64,000 bases of DNA, from positions 2,852,001-2,916,000 of the forward strand of contig JAGPNK010000002.1 in NCBI GenBank assembly GCA_020746835.1, given 5' to 3'. Below the pieces are notes generated by a model. It was not told where the DNA came from and made no database searches. It was given only the letters and a program-made list of their open reading frames with translations. Every line of letters begins with the position of its first letter. Position 1 is the first letter of the stretch. Below are positions 60,292 to 64,000 of this stretch, piece after piece. The DNA comes from Stachybotrys elegans (taxonomy: Eukaryota > Ascomycota > Sordariomycetes > Hypocreales > Stachybotryaceae). A program made the translations under genes and the position numbers.

Positions 60292-62159
60292 TCCCGAATC
60301 TTCCCGGCATACAGTGCCAATTTCTTTAATTTTTTGTTTCCTTTCTCATGGGATGGTTCTCTTTCAGGTTATCGGAACAGGGCACAGGTCATCATAACGT
60401 CCATGAATTTTCTACGCTTCCCCAAAACGACGCTCGCATTTCAGATACCCCAGAAGAGGAAAAGTCGTTCAGCGGAATGTTTTTCTCCGCATTATATATC
60501 TTCCCCTGTTTATGAGAAAGGGTATCCGCGCGAAAGCATCAGCACCAAGTCGGGGCCGGCTTCTTGTGCTGAGCCGCAGCGGATCGCATCTACCCTCTCG
60601 AACCCCTTCGCATCGGTGTATGTTGGTATGGATCATATTTGGCGTTCTGGGTTATCAATTTTTCCTGGTTTCATTTTTTCTCCCTCTCACTCCCCCCCAT
60701 TCCTCGGCCATCCCCCATAGACTACGGAGTCTGCGAATTTCGGGATGGACCTTGTTGGGTTCCTCAAACACCCTATACGGCACCGCGTGTTCTTGTTCCG
60801 CCTTGGGCCAAAACGGAAACACTGCCATCGCCAACGCCGTCCGATGAGCCAAGCTCCGACGTTGCTTTACGAGAGCACAGCGGCCGTTCAAGATCAATCA
60901 TTTCTTCATTACTGGCATTTACTCGGTCTGGAAGCCGGTCAACGAACACCAATCTGCACAGCAACCACACGGATACCTAGCATCACGAAAGTGCCAGGAC
61001 CTGGACCAGGGTGCTCGAATCCGCAATGCTATCAATAGCATCTCGTGAACAACGAGCACGTACACAGTTTCATTTGGCTGAGATGCCAACTTGATTCGAT
61101 ATTTCCAAGGATGCAACAACCTCAAAAGTTATGTTATATACGGCAACTTTGCCACAGACGTGTTGGACAAGTCTCTCTTCTCTTCTTCGACTTGCACCTT
61201 CAAAAGTATGGTTTTATGAAGGGCCTATGCATTGCGCTCAGCGGGTAAAAGGATAATTGGGCGGGCTTTATCTTCTTTCTTGTGTTTGCTCCCTCTTCTT
61301 TTCACTCACATTTGTTTTTTTTTCCTCAACCCTTTCTTCCTGGCATATTTGGCAGGCGAGAAGTAGAGTTTCACGAGGGTCATGACTTCAAGCCAAAAAC
61401 CGAGATCCAACGGCTATGAGGCGCCTCGATTGTGTTGTTTTCTTTCCACGAACGAAATACTAGATTCTTTCTGCTTTACTCTTCGGTTTTACGAGGTTGG
61501 GTTATTGTTAGAGGGGAGGACCTTTCTTGAACAAAGGCTGTATAAGCACAGCAGCCTAATGAATCAATTTTCTGCGCAGGAGTGCGCTTGGGGATTTGCA
61601 GCACTGGCCTGGGATAACGGATTCTGAGCATGGATGCCAGCGATGGAATTACGCTGTGTGCACGATAAACATGTTCTCCCCCGCGTCAGGCTGCGCGAAG
61701 GAGCTGGGCTGTCTAGTGCGTCGACTCGAAATAGTTTGATAAAAAGATACCATCCTTCACATGACAGTTCTGTGGTCTTTATAAAATGTGATTATTATGG
61801 TATACTTGGGAGGTACTGTGGAAGCAAAGATCAGAAGCTGAATAGTAGTGAATGCGTCAGGCGAAATTAGGTAAGTAAAAGGCACAGTGGGCCTGGAAGT
61901 TATACCTCGTAACGTTCGACTTCTCACGGAGCGCGTGCACTTGCTTAAAACGTACGCATTGGATACTAGCCATTTTGGTTTGACAGGTAGATACGTGAGG
62001 CAGGCAGGTATGATGTGAAATTAGTAGTGAAAGCCAAACAAGGACGGCTGATTATCGGAACAGGGTGCTCAATTGCTGGCAAGGAAACAAGGCCGTCAGT
62101 TTGGCTGCCAGTAACCCAAGAACCGATATTGGTTGGCACCAAGGAACAGACAATCCGCC
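60292..62159. other. 1.9-kb intergenic stretch
   Basis: No supportable gene. It should contain the 3' UTR of the cyclin gene, with T-rich words near 60326 and 61311, and the promoter of the NIP30-like gene. TACGGAGT lies at about 60723. Confidence 0.58.
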
Positions 62160-62919
62160 ATGTCAAGCCGCTTTGTTTCGGGTGGAACAATAGGCTCGAG
62201 TGGTGAGGCTGCCAATCAGTCGGAGTCCATTCAACAGAAAGCAAGAGAGCCAGCCAAGAACAGCGAATGGGAGGCTGTACAGCAAGAGCTCGAGGCAGAG
62301 CGCAAGCGGCGCGAAGAGCATCGAGCCAAAGCCGCGTCGGGCGAGCAGAAGAGCCTGTACGATATTCTCCAGGAGAATAAAGGTGCGATAAACGCGCAAC
62401 AAAACCAAACTTGCGCAACCAAGGACTGACGTGACACGCCGCCCCCCTTCTTCAGCTGCAAAACAGGCGGCGTTTGAGGAGCAAACCAGCCTGCGGAACC
62501 AGTTCCGGGCCTTGGACGAGGACGAGGCCGATTTCCTGGAGGAAATACGGGAGCGACGGCGCAAGGAGGATGCCGAGGTGCGGCGCGAGACCGAGGAGGG
62601 ACTGAAGGCGTTCCGAGAGAGGCAGCAGAAGACGGATGGAACGACGTCGGAGACTGGCCCGGATCAGGAGAGTGAGGAGACGTGGGGGGCGGGCAGGAAG
62701 CGGAAGAGGGTAAAGGACCGAGAGGTCAAGGGCGTGAGGAGGAGGGTGAGCGAGGCGGAGGAGAGTCCAGCGGCAGAGAAAAAGAAAGCCCCGGAGAAGG
62801 AGGAAGAGGAGGGGAAGAAGAAGAAGAAAGACGCCCCTGCTGTTGTTTCTGTTCCGGCCAGGGCCAAGAAGCCTATGGCTTTGGTTAGCTACGGGTCTGA
62901 TGACAGCGACGATGATTGA
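62160..62919 (+). CDS. NIP30/FAM192A (PSME3IP1, Fyv6-like) nuclear protein
   Basis: Member of the FAM192A/Fyv6 N-terminal domain family. Two exons, 62160-62382 and 62456-62919; 228 aa. The start ATG gives MSSRFVSGGT, a match to the SxFVSGGT opening of the family. The conserved block spans the splice: SLYDILQENK then AAKQAAFEEQTSLRNQFRAL and DEDEADFLEEI, with a Lys/Arg/Glu-rich helix (RRRKEDAEVRRETEEGLKAF). The C-terminus is highly charged with Lys runs (KKKAPEKEEEEGKKKKK) and ends in LVSYGSDDSDDD, the acidic-serine tail typical of NIP30. In animals the family binds the proteasome activator PA28gamma; in yeast Fyv6 acts in the second step of splicing. Which role holds in filamentous fungi is not visible here, but the splicing role is more likely since PA28gamma is generally absent from yeasts. 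Confidence 0.88.
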
Positions 62920-63294
62920 AGGCCTCGTGCTTGGAGGGGCCTATGCTGCGGTGCTTCCACATAGGACCAGTGCGAGAAGTGTGTGATGAGTATTGGACGC
63001 TGCCTCCCGGAGATTGGACGGCGCGGCTTCAAGGCAGATGACAGCAACATTAATCTTACACGCAATTCCTATGGATATGTGCATGTACACTGTGAACAAG
63101 AGTTGATTGATGTATGCGCCATGCAGCCCGGTTCTGGGTCTCGAGCCCCGTGGCCGTTTCCCGCTTAGTTCTATAGTAGTAGGATATATATGATATACAA
63201 ATGCCCATGCCGGCAACATCGTTACAAGTACACAAATGGCCCCTTTATTCTTCTTTGCTTCTTCATATCATACACACATCAGACGGCGTCCCCT
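62920..63294. other. Convergent intergenic stretch
   Basis: 375 bp between the NIP30-like gene (+) and TIM54 (-), both 3' ends. No gene recognised. Confidence 0.6.
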
Positions 63295-64000
63295 TTACTC
63301 GTCATCAAGGTTGCCGACGTTGGGCCCGAGGTGCTTGGGCTCAAAGGACTTGACGCCCCATCGCCACAGGCTGCGTAGGCTGCCCTTGATCCAGCCCTCG
63401 ATCTCCTCCTCGGGGACGGCGATGGCGGCAGCGGCGGCCTCGTGCTCGGGGAGGACTTCGAAGCGGCGCATCGAGCGGGCGATGCGCGCGTCGGCGACCA
63501 TGGGGGACACCCAGATCTTCTCCTTGGGGGGGTCGGGTTCGTCGGTCCACACGTTCTTGGGCCAGTCCTTCTCCTCGTGCTGCAGGGCGAGCTCCTGCTC
63601 GAAGACGCCGTCGGCCTCGCGCCACTCTCGCGACGCGGCGAAGCAGGCGGCCGCTACCTCGCGGCCGATGTTGTCGGCGAGCTTGCGGCGGTTAAGGAAC
63701 CAGCCCAGGCGCACGAAGGTGTGGGTGAAGCCGAGACGGTGGGGGAAGGGGATGATGGCGGCGGGAGGGAGGTCGAGGGGCGTTTGGGAAGGCAGCGTTG
63801 CGGAGGCGTAGTCTTCTACCGAGTTGTAGGGTCGAGGCTGCGGTGGCCGCTCGGGCTTCTTCTCCTCTTCGGGCTTCTCTGCGTCCGGCTTGGGCTCCTC
63901 CTGGCTGGGCTCGACGGGCTTGACCTCGGGGATAGACTCGGGAGGGGGATCAAGCGGGCCCAGCCACCCCTCGTGGAGGCCACGGATGTACTCCTTCCAA
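63295..64000 (-). CDS. TIM54: Mitochondrial import inner membrane translocase subunit TIM54 (partial, C-terminal part)
   Basis: Component of the TIM22 complex that inserts multi-spanning carrier proteins into the inner mitochondrial membrane. Only the last 234 residues are in the window; the N-terminus and membrane segment lie beyond 64000. The reading frame is open from the window end to the TAA at 63297-63295. Visible family signs are WKEYIRGLHEGWLGPLDPPP, a Pro/Glu/Lys-rich linker (PEEEKKPERPP), RPYNSVEDYASA, IIPFPHRLGF, the block WFLNRRKLADNIGREVAAA and LQHEEKDWPKNVW, then KIWVSPMVADARIARSMRRFE. The C-terminus is acidic (NVGNLDDE). The order of proline-rich linker, FPH motif and NRR-LAD-IGRE block is typical of fungal Tim54. 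Convergent with the NIP30-like gene. Confidence 0.86.
   Translation of the reverse strand, partial: WKEYIRGLHEGWLGPLDPPPESIPEVKPVEPSQEEPKPDAEKPEEEKKPERPPQPRPYNSVEDYASATLPSQTPLDLPPAAIIPFPHRLGFTHTFVRLGWFLNRRKLADNIGREVAAACFAASREWREADGVFEQELALQHEEKDWPKNVWTDEPDPPKEKIWVSPMVADARIARSMRRFEVLPEHEAAAAAIAVPEEEIEGWIKGSLRSLWRWGVKSFEPKHLGPNVGNLDDE

Overview
This window is nuclear DNA of a filamentous ascomycete fungus, most likely a Sordariomycete and perhaps Hypocreales. The reasons are short introns of about 50-130 nt with GTAAGT-like donors and CTNAC-like branch sites, gene sizes and exon structures typical of Pezizomycotina, a fungal-specific transcription-factor-like protein, fungal forms of Lrg1, Ubr1, Rsc7 and Gfa1, a nuclear tRNA gene with an intron after position 37, and intergenic DNA rich in TACTCCGTAC and GTACCTA words. 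The order-level placement is an inference. No bacterial, viral or plasmid features and no intact mobile element were seen.

Layout from left to right. 1.5-3.3 kb: a nine-exon protein with two ubiquitin-conjugating (UBC) folds (+). 3.8-4.5 kb: conserved fungal protein of unknown function (-). 5.5-7.2 kb: fungal transcription-factor-domain protein without a zinc cluster (+). 9.3-9.9 kb: small conserved fungal protein (+). 10.8-12.5 kb: multi-pass membrane alpha/beta-hydrolase (+). 15.5-19.2 kb: LIM/RhoGAP protein LRG1 (+). 20.2-21.3 kb: ergosterol C-3 dehydrogenase ERG26 (-). 21.7 kb: tRNA-Thr(CGU) with an intron (-). 22.6-24.0 kb: unknown fungal protein (+). 24.4-25.5 kb: mitochondrial HMG-box protein (-). 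26.2-27.2 kb: proteasome beta7 subunit PRE4 (+). 27.9-30.5 kb: GFA1, first enzyme of hexosamine and chitin precursor synthesis (-). 30.5-35.3 kb: no gene seen. 35.3-36.6 kb: proteasome ATPase RPT4 (-). 37.4-38.0 kb: PYM-like exon-junction-complex disassembly factor (-). 39.2-39.7 kb: QCR9 of respiratory complex III (+). 40.6-47.1 kb: N-recognin E3 ligase UBR1 (+). 48.3-50.0 kb: chromatin remodelling subunit RSC7 (+). 50.1-59.3 kb: a long gene-poor stretch. 59.3-60.3 kb: Clg1-type cyclin (+). 62.2-62.9 kb: NIP30/FAM192A-type protein (+). 63.3 kb to the end: C-terminal part of TIM54 (-).

Nearly everything is conserved housekeeping. Four genes belong to the ubiquitin-proteasome system (tandem-UBC protein, PRE4, RPT4, UBR1). 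Three or four serve mitochondria (HMG-box protein, QCR9, TIM54, possibly the membrane hydrolase). LRG1 and GFA1 both bear on cell-wall growth. There is no biosynthetic cluster, defence island or CRISPR array, and I found no clearly novel multi-gene system.

The points most worth a second look are: an in-frame TAG in RSC7 followed by 43 protein-like codons; the GFA1 catalytic cysteine codon split by an intron after a 5-nt coding exon; a 12-nt micro-exon next to the E2 catalytic cysteine; three phase-preserving introns with no stop codon; the unclear first exon of QCR9; and the unexplained 9-kb gene-poor stretch. All gene models were joined by eye from splice signals and reading frame. For the multi-exon models the exon lengths sum to a multiple of three.
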